Of a stretch of DNA of 64,000 nt, positions 26,778-36,657 are shown in pieces. This stretch comes from Defluviitaleaceae bacterium (GTDB lineage: Bacteria; Bacillota; Clostridia; Lachnospirales; WQUN01): assembly GCA_009780185.1 (NCBI GenBank), contig WRAN01000011.1:1-64000 (forward strand). The letters run 5' to 3'. Each line of letters begins with the position of its first letter. Position 1 is the stretch's first letter. The position numbers and the translations under genes were made by a program. The notes beneath the pieces were generated by a model. The model saw nothing but the letters and a program-made list of their open reading frames with translations. It did not search any database and had not been told where the DNA came from.

Positions 26778-28934
26778 TTATTTTGTAATGAGATATAAGT
26801 TATGCAGTGCTCTTGTACATATTAGGTAAAGCATCTTGCGACCGAAGGGGCCTTCAAAGATGTTGCTACCGTATTCTGGGCAGATTACAGCGTCAAACTC
26901 TAGGCCCTTTGCATAGGGAAGAGCCATTACCATTATGCCCGGGGCGAAGCTGGCATTTGTATTTGCTATTAGCTTGATGGGAGTTGTGAGGTTTGCGGCT
27001 TGGAGTTCTTCGTAGAATCGCTTCGCTTCTCTTGTTGTGGATAGCAGTATGCCAACGGTATTGTAGCCCTCGGGGAGGTTGCGGATTATGTCGCAGGTGG
27101 TAGCTATAGGGTTTTGGCTTGGGATTATTGCTGGCTCGTCTCCATGGCGCATGTATAGTGAGGATAGGTCTATATTGTCGCCGCCTGCAAGTACCTTGGT
27201 GGCGAAGCGGCTTATTTCGTAGGTGGAGCGGTAGCTTGTGGTTAGGGGGATTAGCTGAGCTGTGGGGTATTCGGCTTGTAAATGGTCAGTGGCGTGTAGG
27301 TTTATACTGGGATATAGGGCTTGGTTTACATCTGCCAGCACTGTGAAGTGGCTGTCTGTAAATAATCGCCTTAGTATGCGGTGCTGTAGCACGGATACAT
27401 CTTGAGCTTCGTCTATTAGGATGTGTTTTACTTGTTTTTCCTGGGGGATACGGCCTGTTAATATGTCGATATACATCAACATTAGTGCATCTTCGAAGTA
27501 TATTCTTTCTTGGTTAAGGGCTTCTTTGGCTATGCCTATCGGTAGATTGTCATTGCCTGTGGCTCTGCGCTGCTTTTTGCCCCAGGAGGTGAGAAGACGT
27601 TCGTATATACGCTTTGCGCGGGGCATTAGGCGGCTGCGCAGGTCTTGGATTACTATGCTTTTTTCTTCTTCGAATAGGCGGCGGGCATCACCCATTGAGA
27701 AGTTTTCTTCGTGGATGGCGTTGAACAGCTCTGTTATGGCACGGTTGTTTTTTTGAAAATATTCGTCGTAGCGCTGGTTTACATAAGTCATAATTCTGGC
27801 GGTTTTGGTGGATAGGGTGCTGTGGGAGGTGCGGTCTTGGTATAGGGCGGCTAGGCGCTCGGAAGTGCATAGGATGTCTTGATTGAAGCGTACTGCCTCG
27901 AAGGATGGTGTGTAATTTTTGATATATTCTTCCAGATAGGCTATGAATTCGGGGGAGTACTTTTGTGCAAGCCACGCGCGGCGGGCATCACGTTCTGGGG
28001 CAGTGGATAGGTATTCTATTTGTTGGTATTGATTGTGGAAGGCGCGTTTTCCTGGTAAGTAGTTCTCCATTAGGCCTGGGAAATCTAGGGTTTCTACGTC
28101 ATCTTCTCCTAGGTCGGGGATTATTCCTTCTATATATGAAGCAAAAATTGGGCTTGGGGAAAATATGCGCACCTTGGCAGAGGAGAGGGATTCTCTGTGG
28201 CGGTACAGCAAATAGGCTAATCGATGAAGGCCTACTGAGGTTTTTCCGCTTCCTGCGGGCCCAAAGACTAGTACATCCTTAGACTCGCTACGGATGGCGG
28301 CGTTTTGCTCTTTTTGGATGGAGTGGATTATGGTCTTGATTTTGGCGTCGGATATTTTTGAAAGCTCTTGGCGTAAGATATCGTCTTCTATTGCCAGGTC
28401 TGAGTCAAAGAAGTACTTCAACTCTCCTTTTTCTATTTGGAATTGGCGTTTTAAGGTTATCTCCCCCTGGATTGGGGGAAGTTGCCCCCTGGCATCTGGG
28501 GGGATTTCAAAGGATGCCCGGCCTATGCCGTAGTCATAATATAAGGATGAGATAGGGGCACGCCAGTCGTATACGTGGTAAGTATGAGTCTTTTCATCTA
28601 GGAGAGAATGGCGGCCGATGTAGATTTCTTCCGGGGAATAGCCATCTTCTGTGAAGTCTATTCTGGCGAAATAGGGGGTATTCAGTAGTCGCTGTAGATG
28701 CTTTAGGTGGATGCTGGTTTTACCGTAAGCTTGCTCTTGCTGGGCTACTTCTGTTGCGTACATGGTAAGTAGAACTACATCATCAAAGTCCCGTATTATT
28801 CCGGTGGCTCTGGACATGCTGCGGCGGGCTTCTATTACGCTGTCTTTGCGGGACTGGAGTCCCTGAGCTACTGCGTTTATTTGGTCTAAAAGTATCTGTC
28901 GTACATTAGATAGCTTGCTTGTTTCTTTTTCCAT
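26778..28934 (-). CDS. helD: RNA polymerase recycling motor HelD (UvrD/Rep-like)
   Basis: HelD is a superfamily 1 ATPase that strips stalled RNA polymerase from DNA and helps recycle it. The N-terminal coiled-coil arm (to about residue 90) enters the polymerase in known members. Walker A is FGPAGSGKTSVG near residue 215, Walker B is LIDEAQDVSVLQ, and a C-terminal motif region with ALPYAKGLEFDAVICPEY is present. At 718 residues it is close to the Bacillus protein. ATG 28934 has AGGAGTGACACC before it and is preferred over 28997. A strong promoter overlaps the valS terminator just upstream. Confidence 0.92.
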   Translation of the reverse strand: MEKETSKLSNVRQILLDQINAVAQGLQSRKDSVIEARRSMSRATGIIRDFDDVVLLTMYATEVAQQEQAYGKTSIHLKHLQRLLNTPYFARIDFTEDGYSPEEIYIGRHSLLDEKTHTYHVYDWRAPISSLYYDYGIGRASFEIPPDARGQLPPIQGEITLKRQFQIEKGELKYFFDSDLAIEDDILRQELSKISDAKIKTIIHSIQKEQNAAIRSESKDVLVFGPAGSGKTSVGLHRLAYLLYRHRESLSSAKVRIFSPSPIFASYIEGIIPDLGEDDVETLDFPGLMENYLPGKRAFHNQYQQIEYLSTAPERDARRAWLAQKYSPEFIAYLEEYIKNYTPSFEAVRFNQDILCTSERLAALYQDRTSHSTLSTKTARIMTYVNQRYDEYFQKNNRAITELFNAIHEENFSMGDARRLFEEEKSIVIQDLRSRLMPRAKRIYERLLTSWGKKQRRATGNDNLPIGIAKEALNQERIYFEDALMLMYIDILTGRIPQEKQVKHILIDEAQDVSVLQHRILRRLFTDSHFTVLADVNQALYPSINLHATDHLQAEYPTAQLIPLTTSYRSTYEISRFATKVLAGGDNIDLSSLYMRHGDEPAIIPSQNPIATTCDIIRNLPEGYNTVGILLSTTREAKRFYEELQAANLTTPIKLIANTNASFAPGIMVMALPYAKGLEFDAVICPEYGSNIFEGPFGRKMLYLICTRALHNLYLITK

Positions 28935-28968
28935 GGTGTCACTCCTAGATAATTGAAATGGATATTCA

Positions 28969-28997
28969 TTTATATTGTAATAAAAAGCCCTTGTCAA
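28969..28997 (-). promoter_or_regulatory. helD promoter embedded in the valS terminator
   Basis: Leftward TTGACA (28992-28997, perfect) and TATAAA (28969-28974) are 17 bases apart. The -35 hexamer lies inside the downstream arm of the valS terminator stem. Confidence 0.78.
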
Positions 28998-29014
28998 CGA
29001 CTTGACAAGGGCTT
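28984..29014 (-). terminator. terminator of the apt-valS transcript
   Basis: GCCCTTGTCAA pairs perfectly with TTGACAAGGGC around a 4-base loop. Reading leftward the stem is followed by TTTTTATTA. It lies 24 bases beyond the valS stop. Confidence 0.88.
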
Positions 29015-29037
29015 ATGGTAGTTTACTTGGATTGTGG

Positions 29038-31710
29038 TTACAGTGCGCTAAGCTCGGCTTCTACTTTTTCCAACATTGCAGTAAACTTTGCTTGCTTTTC
29101 TCGCTCTTCGTTTATCAGGCTTTCCGGGGCTTTGGACATGAAGCCTTGGTTATTTAGTTTGCCGTCTACGCGAGCCAGTTCTTGTTGGAGCTTTTGTTTT
29201 TCTTTTGTGAGGCGGACTTTTTCGTTTGCAGTATCCACAGTCCACGGCACATATAAATATCCGGCAGTAAATCCTGCATATACTAGTTCACCTTTAGGGC
29301 TTTGCTTCAGACTATTATCAAAAGTTGCATGGGATAACTCACGGGATGGTGATTTTACAATTATTGATTTAGCCCCTGCAAGAGCGCTGAATAAATCCTT
29401 CCGACTTTCAAACAGCTTTCTGGCATATTCATCTGCTGGCTGAACTATTATTTCTTCAAACTTATGGGAGGGCGCAACTTGCTTTTCAGCACGCATATTA
29501 CGTACAGATCGCACGGCGCTTTTGATATGCTCAATGCAATTTTCTGCTTCAATATTATCCATAGCCTTATCAAAAGTTGGCCACGAAGAAAGCATTATGG
29601 TCTCTTCTTTATCTTGCAAGGCCAAGAATAAATCCTCAGTAATAAACGGTGTTACTGGGTGCAATAGTTTAAGGGCTGACATAAGCACTTTGCGAAGTGT
29701 CTCTTGTGCTGCACGGCGCTCCATGGCTCTCTCTGGCTCTTTGGCATATAGGCGGGGCTTTACCATTTCTATATACCAATCGCAAAACTCGTCCCAAATA
29801 AAGTCTACGATTTTCTGTGTAGACATGCCCAATTCGTGAGAATCTATCTTTTCGGTTACCTCCTTGGTTAAGCTATTTATTCTGGATAGTATCCAGAGAT
29901 CTTCTACTTCCAGAGGATTATTACATGAGTCATCACTGTAATCTTCCAGATTCATTAGAACGAAACGGGTGGCGTTCCATAGCTTATTCATGAAATTGCG
30001 GCAGAACTCTACACGTTCCCAGTAGAAGCGGGAGTCGCTGTCTATGGCGTTGCCACTTAGAAGTGTAAGACGTAGCACGTCGGCTCCGTATTTCTCTATT
30101 ACTTCTTTTGGGTCTATGCCATTGCCTAGGGATTTGGCCATTTTTCGGCCTTTGTCATCCCGGATGGTGCCATGGATTATTACGTTGGTGAACGGGGCTT
30201 CTCCCATGTATTTTTCGCCCATGAACATCATGCGTACAACCCAGTTGAAGATAATCTCCTGGGCTGTGCATAGTACATTTGTGGGGTAGAAATAGTCTAG
30301 GTCTGGGGTTTTTTCTGGCCAGCCTAGGGTCGAGAAGGGCCATAGTGCTGAGGAGAACCAGGTGTCCAGGGTGTCATCGTCTTGACGCAGATTGGTGTTT
30401 CCGCAAGTGGAACAGACCTCGGGAGTGGTTTTGGCAACAGTTATATGTCCTTCTGGGCAGAAGTATGCAGGGATGCGATGCCCCCACCATATTTGGCGTG
30501 AGATACACCAATCTCTGATTATCGTAAGCCAGTGTTGATATACCTTGCCAAAGCGCTCACGGTTGAATTTTAGCTTGCCGGAGGTGTAGGCTTCCAAGGC
30601 TGGCTTGGCCAGCTCCTCCATTTTTAAGAACCATTGTAGTTTTATCAAGGGCTCTACAACTACATGGCAGCGGTCGTGGGTACCTTTGGCGTGGGTTATG
30701 GTTTCGGTTTTGATATATAGGCCTTTGGCAGTCATTTCTTCTATGATTTTTGTGCGGGCATCTTCCCGGGTTAGGCCTTTGTAATGGGTGCCTGCGTTGT
30801 TGATGGTGCCGTCGTCGTTCATTACATTGATTATGGGTAGGTTGTGGCGCTGGCCTATTTCGAAGTCGTTAGGGTCGTGGGCTGGGGTTACTTTTACTGC
30901 CCCGGTGCCGTAGGCTGGGTCTACATATGAATCTGCTATTATTGGGATTTGGCGGTTTACCATAGGAATGATTACGTTCTTACCGATAAGAGCAGTATAG
31001 CGTTCATCTTCTGGGTGGACTGCTATGGCTGTGTCACCCAGCATGGTTTCCGGGCGGGTAGTGGCGAAGGTAATATATTCGCCCGCTTCTCCATGGATAG
31101 GATATTTAAAGTGGTATAGGTGGCCTTCACCGTCTTCGTGTTCTACTTCTGCGTCGGAGATGGTAGTTTGGCATTTGGTACACCAGTTTACCAGCCGCTC
31201 GCCTCTGTAGATTTTGCCTTCTTCGTATAGGCGTACAAAAACTTCTAGTACTGCGTCTGAGAGCCCTTCGTCCATTGTAAATCGCTCTCTGTCCCAGTCA
31301 CAGGAGAAGCCCATTAGTTTCAGTTGGCTTATTATTGTGCCACCGTATAACTCTTTCCATTGCCATACTCTTTCCAGAAAGGCATCACGGCCTAGATCGT
31401 CCTTAGTCAGGCCTTCTTTTGCAATGGCTTTTACCACTTGCACTTCTGTGGAAATTGCGGCGTGATCTGTGCCAGGCAGCCACAGGGCTTCATAGCCTTG
31501 CATGCGCTTTGTACGGATCAATATGTCTTGGATTGTATTGTTGAATGCGTGACCTACGTGGAGTTTATCGGTGATATTAGGGGGGGGGATCATTATCGTG
31601 TATGGGGTTTTATCTGGGTTTACTTTGGCTTTGAAATAGCCTTTCTCCATCCAGCGGGCGTAGATTTCACTCTCCCTGGATGGGTCGTAGGTGCGGTTTA
31701 GCTCTTTCAT
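29038..31710 (-). CDS. valS: valyl-tRNA synthetase
   Basis: A class I synthetase that charges tRNA-Val and edits threonine errors. The ATP-binding signature is HVGH at residues 51-54 and the second signature reads KMAKS near 522 (usually KMSKS; alanine is seen in some bacterial ValRS). The CP1 editing domain (TTRPETMLGDTAIAVHP), the anticodon-binding helices and the C-terminal coiled coil (LTKEKQKLQQELARVDGKL) are all present. Length (890) is normal. It lies 11 bases after apt and has no T-box leader of its own. Confidence 0.97.
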   Translation of the reverse strand: MKELNRTYDPSRESEIYARWMEKGYFKAKVNPDKTPYTIMIPPPNITDKLHVGHAFNNTIQDILIRTKRMQGYEALWLPGTDHAAISTEVQVVKAIAKEGLTKDDLGRDAFLERVWQWKELYGGTIISQLKLMGFSCDWDRERFTMDEGLSDAVLEVFVRLYEEGKIYRGERLVNWCTKCQTTISDAEVEHEDGEGHLYHFKYPIHGEAGEYITFATTRPETMLGDTAIAVHPEDERYTALIGKNVIIPMVNRQIPIIADSYVDPAYGTGAVKVTPAHDPNDFEIGQRHNLPIINVMNDDGTINNAGTHYKGLTREDARTKIIEEMTAKGLYIKTETITHAKGTHDRCHVVVEPLIKLQWFLKMEELAKPALEAYTSGKLKFNRERFGKVYQHWLTIIRDWCISRQIWWGHRIPAYFCPEGHITVAKTTPEVCSTCGNTNLRQDDDTLDTWFSSALWPFSTLGWPEKTPDLDYFYPTNVLCTAQEIIFNWVVRMMFMGEKYMGEAPFTNVIIHGTIRDDKGRKMAKSLGNGIDPKEVIEKYGADVLRLTLLSGNAIDSDSRFYWERVEFCRNFMNKLWNATRFVLMNLEDYSDDSCNNPLEVEDLWILSRINSLTKEVTEKIDSHELGMSTQKIVDFIWDEFCDWYIEMVKPRLYAKEPERAMERRAAQETLRKVLMSALKLLHPVTPFITEDLFLALQDKEETIMLSSWPTFDKAMDNIEAENCIEHIKSAVRSVRNMRAEKQVAPSHKFEEIIVQPADEYARKLFESRKDLFSALAGAKSIIVKSPSRELSHATFDNSLKQSPKGELVYAGFTAGYLYVPWTVDTANEKVRLTKEKQKLQQELARVDGKLNNQGFMSKAPESLINEEREKQAKFTAMLEKVEAELSAL

Positions 31711-31721
31711 ATAAAATCTCC

Positions 31722-32234
31722 TTAATATACAAGTACCGAACGTACATCATAGCCAGCCAGGGCTTCTCTGCCCCCCAAATCTGCTAGCTCTATGAAAAAC
31801 AGCATGGACACGACTTCCCCGCCCATCTGGGTTATCAGGTCTGCGGTGGCTTTTGCTGTGCCGCCTGTGGCTAGTAGGTCGTCTGCTATGATGTATTTAT
31901 GTCCGGGGATGATAGCATCTTTATGGATTTCAATTATCGCCGAGCCGTATTCTAGGGCGTATTCACGGCGGGCAACCTCGCTCGGTAGCTTACCCGCCTT
32001 GCGCACAGGTACAAAGCCTCGCCTCAGCTTATAGGCCATTGGCATACCGAAGATAAAGCCGCGAGATTCCGGGCCTAATACAGTGTCATACTCCATGCCG
32101 TCTAGCAGGTCTATCATTGCGTCTACTGCGCCCACTAATGCGGCTGGGTCTTTGAGTACTGTGGTTATATCCCTAAATAGTATACCGGGGATTGGAAAGT
32201 CGGGGATGTCTCGAACGAATTTTTTTAAATCCAT
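31722..32234 (-). CDS. apt: adenine phosphoribosyltransferase
   Basis: APRT salvages adenine to AMP with PRPP. The 170-residue protein has the family start DIPDFPIPGILFRDITTVL, the VLGPESRGFIFG base-binding region and the PRPP motif IIADDLLATGGTAKA at about residues 115-129. The start has AGAGGTGCATT before it. The gene is followed after 11 bases by valS and appears to be the first gene of that transcript. Confidence 0.97.
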   Translation of the reverse strand: MDLKKFVRDIPDFPIPGILFRDITTVLKDPAALVGAVDAMIDLLDGMEYDTVLGPESRGFIFGMPMAYKLRRGFVPVRKAGKLPSEVARREYALEYGSAIIEIHKDAIIPGHKYIIADDLLATGGTAKATADLITQMGGEVVSMLFFIELADLGGREALAGYDVRSVLVY

Positions 32235-32308
32235 AATGCACCTCTGTAGGCATAGATTTGCCCTTGTAGGGCAGAATAAAACAAAACTTATATGAAAGGA
32301 GAACTAAC

Positions 32309-32473
32309 ATGGCCGCAAATTCACACATTAGGTGTAATGTAAGCAAGTGTAAATTCAACGATACGCCTTCTCACTGCTGTAGCCTTACGGATATCATTGT
32401 AGGCAATAGCACCCCAGATCCTCATGATAAATGTGATACCGAGTGCGATAGTTTTGAGGAGAAAATAGGGTAG
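32309..32473 (+). CDS. DUF1540 small cysteine-rich protein
   Basis: A 54-residue protein beginning MAANSHIRCNVSKCKFN and ending CDTECDSFEEKIG. The spacing of six cysteines (C-x4-C, then CC, then C-x3-C followed by DSFE) is the mark of DUF1540, small and probably metal-binding proteins common in Clostridia and Bacilli, with no known function. ATG 32309 has AAAGGAG 8 bases before it. It faces away from apt, and a bidirectional terminator follows at 32487. Confidence 0.82.
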   Translation: MAANSHIRCNVSKCKFNDTPSHCCSLTDIIVGNSTPDPHDKCDTECDSFEEKIG

Positions 32474-32486
32474 TAAAATAATGTTT

Positions 32487-32519
32487 AAAAGAAAACCGCG
32501 CATTGCGCGGTTTTCTTTT
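32487..32519. terminator. bidirectional intrinsic terminator
   Basis: A perfect stem AAAAGAAAACCGCGCA with TGCGCGGTTTTCTTTT has an almost absent loop and T tracts on both strands. It serves the converging DUF1540 and rny transcripts. Confidence 0.88.
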
Positions 32520-32524
32520 ATTTA

Positions 32525-34078
32525 TTAGCGTGCATACTCTATTGCTCTTGTTTCTCTTATTAGGCTTAGTTTTATTTGGCCTGGGTATTCCAGTTCTTCC
32601 TCTATGCGCTTGGCTATATCTTTTGCTAGTAGGTTTAGAGTTGCGTCGTTTACTTCTTCTGGAAGGATTACTATGCGGAGTTCGCGGCCTGCTTGTATTG
32701 CGAAGGATTTTTCTACGCCTTTGAAACTGTCAGCTATTGCTTCTAGATTTTGTAGGCGTTTTATATATGATTCTAAGGTTTCACGTCTTGCACCTGGTCT
32801 TGCACCTGAGATGGCGTCTGCCATTTGTACTATTACTGCGATTATTGTGTTGGGCTCTACATCTCCGTGGTGGGCTTCTACTGCGTTCACTACTAAGGGG
32901 ATTTCTTTGTATTTTCTACATAGTGCTGCACCTATGGATACGTGGCTACCTTCTACATCGTGATCTACGGCCTTGCCTATATCGTGTAGTAGGCCGGCAC
33001 GTTTTGCCAGGGTTACGTCTGCGCCTAATTCTCCAGCAATTATTCCACTTAGGTAGGCCACCTCTATTGAGTGTTTTAGGACGTTTTGACCATAGCTGGT
33101 ACGGAATTTCATTTTGCCCAGTAAGCGAACCAACTCTGGGTGGATATTGTGTACACCGGTTTCGAAGGTGGCGCTTTCGCCTTCTTCTTTGATTTGGGCG
33201 TCTACTTCTTTACGAGCTTTTTCGACCATTTCTTCTATGCGGGCAGGGTGAACTCTGCCGTCTAGTATGAGTTTTTCTAGGGCTATGCGGGCGATTTCTC
33301 TGCGCATTGGATCAAACCCTGAAAGGATTACTGCTTCCGGGGTATCGTCTATGATTAGATCTATCCCGGTTAAGCTTTCTAGTGCCCGGATATTGCGGCC
33401 TTCTCTTCCTATTATTCGGCCTTTCATTTCGTCACTGGGTAGGCTTACTACTGAAACCGTAGTTTCTGCAATATGATCTACTGCGCAGCGCTGTACTGCT
33501 TGGGCTAGGATTTCTTGCACTTTTTTGTCGGCTTCGGCTTTGGCAGTAGCTTCTATTTCCCGCACCACTTTGGCCGATTCTATTCTGGCATCGTGTTCTA
33601 TTAATGCTACTAGGTTTTGCTTTGCCTCCTGAGAGGTTAGCCCTGCTATCCGTTCTAGTTCTTGGTGTTGCTGGGTTAGGGCTTCTGATACTTCTTGCTC
33701 TTTTTGTTCTAGTTTTTCTTTTTGTTTTTGCAGCTGGTTTTCTTTTTTCTCATGATTTTCCAGCTTTCGATCTAGCACTTCTTCTTTTTGTAACAAGCGT
33801 TTTTCTAAACGCTGCAACTCGTTTCTGCGTTCTTTCGCATCTCTGTCAGCCTCGTTTTTTACGCGGATGCTTTCTTCTTTTGCTTCCAGCATCATCTCTT
33901 TGGACCTTGATTCAGCGGCCCTTTTGGCTTCTTCGATTAGATTTTTTGCTTGTATTTCGGCAGAGCCTAGTGCCGACTCTGCTACTCTTTTCCTGTGGGC
34001 AATGCCCAGGAAAATACCAACAATTATTCCACAGATTAAAGCTACAGCGGCAGCTATTATTACTACTGCCACATTCAT
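32525..34078 (-). CDS. rny: ribonuclease Y
   Basis: RNase Y is the membrane-bound endoribonuclease that starts mRNA decay in many Gram-positives. An N-terminal membrane helix (residues about 3-25) is followed by a long charged coiled coil (about 30-200). A KH RNA-binding domain ([19 protein letters not shown]) comes next, then an HD domain with the metal pair in [11 protein letters not shown]. The protein has 517 residues, the usual size. ATG 34078 is chosen because GGAGGTGTATCAG precedes it. A TTGACA/TATACT promoter lies directly upstream. Confidence 0.97.
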   Translation of the reverse strand: MNVAVVIIAAAVALICGIIVGIFLGIAHRKRVAESALGSAEIQAKNLIEEAKRAAESRSKEMMLEAKEESIRVKNEADRDAKERRNELQRLEKRLLQKEEVLDRKLENHEKKENQLQKQKEKLEQKEQEVSEALTQQHQELERIAGLTSQEAKQNLVALIEHDARIESAKVVREIEATAKAEADKKVQEILAQAVQRCAVDHIAETTVSVVSLPSDEMKGRIIGREGRNIRALESLTGIDLIIDDTPEAVILSGFDPMRREIARIALEKLILDGRVHPARIEEMVEKARKEVDAQIKEEGESATFETGVHNIHPELVRLLGKMKFRTSYGQNVLKHSIEVAYLSGIIAGELGADVTLAKRAGLLHDIGKAVDHDVEGSHVSIGAALCRKYKEIPLVVNAVEAHHGDVEPNTIIAVIVQMADAISGARPGARRETLESYIKRLQNLEAIADSFKGVEKSFAIQAGRELRIVILPEEVNDATLNLLAKDIAKRIEEELEYPGQIKLSLIRETRAIEYAR

Positions 34079-34116
34079 CTGATACACCTCCAATTTTAGC
34101 GCCATAGCGCCACAGG

Positions 34117-34146
34117 AGTATACTCTTTTTTGAGGATATGTGTCAA
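34117..34146 (-). promoter_or_regulatory. rny promoter
   Basis: Leftward TTGACA (34141-34146) and TATACT (34117-34122) are 18 bases apart, with the -10 about 38 bases before the chosen ATG. Confidence 0.72.
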
Positions 34147-34209
34147 ATGATTGTTGTGGCTGGGTTGGGATTGGGAAATAATAAAAACCTTGGGGCGCTG
34201 CCCCAATCT

Positions 34210-34248
34210 GGAAAAATTTTAAAAGAACCGCGCTTTCGCACGGTTCGG
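34210..34248 (-). terminator. terminator of the vanW-like gene
   Basis: Leftward GAACCGTGC pairs with GCGCGGTTC (one G-U) around a stable GAAA tetraloop, followed by TTTTAAAATTTTT. A second small stem, TTGGGGC with GCCCCAA at about 34192-34208, lies beyond it. Confidence 0.8.
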
Positions 34249-34263
34249 GAGATTTTTGAGGAT

Positions 34264-35625
34264 TTATTCCGATGCTCCTATGCTTATTATTCCTTGTAGA
34301 GGGCGATAGGAGGAGGTGTTTATTTTTATTTCTTCTACTTCTTGACCATCTATAAATATGTGTTTGAATACTTCGTAGCGGTAGCCCATTTGGCTTTCTA
34401 GAATTACTACGCGCTCCCCTGGGGGCAAGTCTTGATCTATTACTTCTTTGTAGGGTTCTGGAGGGATTACGTCTACTCTACGGCTTGAAAACTGTAGGCT
34501 GCGATTGGGAGGGCGGTCGTCTTTGCCGTGGATGGTTACTGTTAGATTATTGTAGCTTAGCTGGCTTACTATTAGGATTGGATGAGGGGTATTGTTTTTG
34601 AATTTTAGGTCGTAATAGTCTCCGGCTATTGTGGCGTCGAAGCCGTAGTCTGCATAGCTAACTCTGGCTGAGTGATTGTGGCGTTGTACAACTGTTAGTT
34701 CGGCTAGCAGTATAGCATTGTATAGTGTGGTTACTACTTGGCAGATGCCGCCACCTATGTCTTCTACCGGTTCGCCTCGTACTAGTACTATTGCTGCTTC
34801 GTATTCATTGCCTGGCAGATGCGAGCCTATTAGGGCGCTAGCGGAGAAGACCTCGCCTGGATATAGCATTTGGTTGTGGATGCGGTCGGACGCGCGCTGG
34901 ATGTTGCGGACTCTTGGATCGTGGGTTCCTGTGGTTATTGGGGTGGAGAAGCTGCTCATATTAGAGACGGTGAATTGCATGTCAGCAGTGGTAAAGACCG
35001 GGGGGAGTGTTGACGTTTGCATTTCTACGTTGCCGCCGGATAATGTAGATATTAGCTGGTTTAGAGATGATATGGCGGTTTCTGTGTCTACTGATAGGCC
35101 TGAGGCTTCTGGGGTTATTGTTATTTGGCCGTTATTATATGAGAATCCGGCGTTTGTTGCTGGGGTTTGGACTTCTTTGGCTATGTACTGTAATTGGGAT
35201 GTGATTTTTTCTTGGTTCATTCGTAGGGTCGGAGGTTCTGTTATTTTTGCGGGACGGCCTAACATTCTAGCTATGCGGGAGGGAAGGTTGCGGCGGTTGC
35301 TGTATTGTATTGCGGAGGATATTGCGTCTGAGAAGTCCAGCTGTATGCCTAGGTCTTTGTATGTACGCTGGGTTATGGTTTGGCCTTCGTGGCTGAAGGT
35401 TATTGCTACTGTGTCTAGGCTGGGTTGGAAGATTTGCATTAGTGCGGCGTGGGCTTCGTCTGGGGTTAGGCCTCCTACTGGGATGCCGTGTATGTACATA
35501 TTACTGTAGATGCTGCCGGTTGTGGCCGGTGGGTTTAGGGCAGTGGCTACTACTAGTAGCACCAAGCTTGCGGCTGCTACTGACAGTATGGCCAGTAATC
35601 TGTTGGAGATTTTATTTCGTGGCAT
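34264..35625 (-). CDS. VanW-family wall-associated protein with G5-like C-terminus
   Basis: A secreted or membrane-anchored protein. One N-terminal hydrophobic helix (about residues 8-31, [20 protein letters not shown]) leads to a peptidoglycan-binding PG_binding_4-type region ([15 protein letters not shown]). The VanW domain follows ([20 protein letters not shown] near residue 295, then [16 protein letters not shown]). A G5-like strand domain ends the protein ([18 protein letters not shown]). VanW proteins occur in vancomycin-resistance clusters and widely in Clostridia; their role is unproven but tied to the wall. No van ligase genes are near. The start has AGAGGTGAACC before it. Confidence 0.88.
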   Translation of the reverse strand: MPRNKISNRLLAILSVAAASLVLLVVATALNPPATTGSIYSNMYIHGIPVGGLTPDEAHAALMQIFQPSLDTVAITFSHEGQTITQRTYKDLGIQLDFSDAISSAIQYSNRRNLPSRIARMLGRPAKITEPPTLRMNQEKITSQLQYIAKEVQTPATNAGFSYNNGQITITPEASGLSVDTETAISSLNQLISTLSGGNVEMQTSTLPPVFTTADMQFTVSNMSSFSTPITTGTHDPRVRNIQRASDRIHNQMLYPGEVFSASALIGSHLPGNEYEAAIVLVRGEPVEDIGGGICQVVTTLYNAILLAELTVVQRHNHSARVSYADYGFDATIAGDYYDLKFKNNTPHPILIVSQLSYNNLTVTIHGKDDRPPNRSLQFSSRRVDVIPPEPYKEVIDQDLPPGERVVILESQMGYRYEVFKHIFIDGQEVEEIKINTSSYRPLQGIISIGASE

Positions 35626-35718
35626 GGTTCACCTCTTTTTTATTACATGTATATTTATAAGAGGGCGAAAACATGCCGCAAGACATAGAATAGGGTAATT
35701 TTAGTAGGAGGGAATTGT

Positions 35719-36462
35719 ATGCGCTTTAAAGAGTCTGTGATTGGGGTTAGTGTTCAAGGGAGGCCGATTAGGGCAATAACTGTGGGGCATGGGCCGATTG
35801 CTGTTATGTATAACGCCGCTCACCATGCTAATGAGTGGATTACTACAGATATTTTACTGCGGTTTGCTGAGGAATGTGTGGAGAGCTATAAGCCTTGGTA
35901 TGAGCGGGTTACTTTGCATATGGTGCCTTTGGTTAATCCGGATGGTGTAGAGATGGTTAAGAGGGGAGGGCATAGGCATTGGAAGGCTAATGCTTCTGGG
36001 GTGGATTTGAATTCTAATTATCCTGCCGGGTGGGAACTTGCAAAGGCTCATAAATTTGCCCGTGGGTATACAAAGCCAGGGCCGCGGGATTATGTGGGGC
36101 CTTACCCTCTTAGTGAACCAGAAAGTAGAGCCATGGCTCAATATACAAGGCTAGTAAAGCCTATGGTTACTCTTAGCCTTCATACCCAGGGCGAGGAGAT
36201 TTATTGGCGGTATCGGGATCATATGCCACCTGGGGCAGAAGAGCTGGCAAAGCGGCTGGCGAAAGCTAGTGGATATTTATTGGAAGATGTGCCTAGTGAG
36301 TCATCTCACGGGGGATATCGGGATTGGTTTATTGAAGAGTTTAACCGGCCGGGGTATACGATTGAATGTGGGCTTGGGGAGAGTCCATTGCCTTTTTCGG
36401 ATTTTGATGGGATATATGAGAAGGTCTGTCCTCTTATGAAGGAGGCTTTAGGTCTGGTTTGA
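35719..36462 (+). CDS. M14-family zinc carboxypeptidase, probable wall-peptide hydrolase
   Basis: A single M14 domain of 247 residues. The zinc ligands are H36 and E39 in HHANEW and H155 in LSLHTQGEE; the catalytic glutamate is E216 in YTIECGLGE. NPDGVEMV and the substrate-arginine-type region are in place. The short form without a signal peptide matches the gamma-D-glutamyl-meso-diaminopimelate peptidase group, which trims peptidoglycan peptides, probably during recycling or sporulation. AGGAGG lies 8 bases before the start, and a terminator overlaps the stop. Confidence 0.88.
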   Translation: MRFKESVIGVSVQGRPIRAITVGHGPIAVMYNAAHHANEWITTDILLRFAEECVESYKPWYERVTLHMVPLVNPDGVEMVKRGGHRHWKANASGVDLNSNYPAGWELAKAHKFARGYTKPGPRDYVGPYPLSEPESRAMAQYTRLVKPMVTLSLHTQGEEIYWRYRDHMPPGAEELAKRLAKASGYLLEDVPSESSHGGYRDWFIEEFNRPGYTIECGLGESPLPFSDFDGIYEKVCPLMKEALGLV

Positions 36463-36479
36463 TGCCAGGCCTTTTTTAT
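36450..36479 (+). terminator. terminator overlapping the M14 stop codon
   Basis: GGTCTGG pairs with CCAGGCC (one G-U) around a 7-base loop that contains the TGA stop, followed by TTTTTTATTT. Confidence 0.8.
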
Positions 36480-36553
36480 TTACCGCTGCAAACGAAATCG
36501 CTATATGTAACGCCTTTGTAAGCAAAAAGCCCATAAATGTAACAACTTTGTCG

Positions 36554-36582
36554 TTGAATGACATTCTTGCTACAAATATAAT
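36554..36582 (+). promoter_or_regulatory. promoter of the glycosyltransferase gene
   Basis: TTGAAT and a perfect TATAAT are 17 bases apart, about 75 bases before the gene start. Confidence 0.72.
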
Positions 36583-36657
36583 TGGGATTATACATATGAT
36601 AAAACCAATAAAGGAGATATTTTAGAATAATGGCATACGGAAGTAGGTGAACCCCAA

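Noticed and set aside
31711-32308. T-box riboswitch for valS
   Set aside because: valS starts 11 bases after apt, and the region before apt has no room for or sign of the specifier stem or the conserved T-box sequence.
34676-35509. A 277-codon open frame antisense to the vanW-like gene
   Set aside because: It has no recognisable domain and no ribosome site, and it mirrors a gene with clear VanW and G5 features. It is a composition effect.
34264-35625. Part of a vancomycin-resistance cluster
   Set aside because: VanW-domain proteins are common in Clostridia outside van operons, and no VanH, ligase or VanX gene lies nearby.
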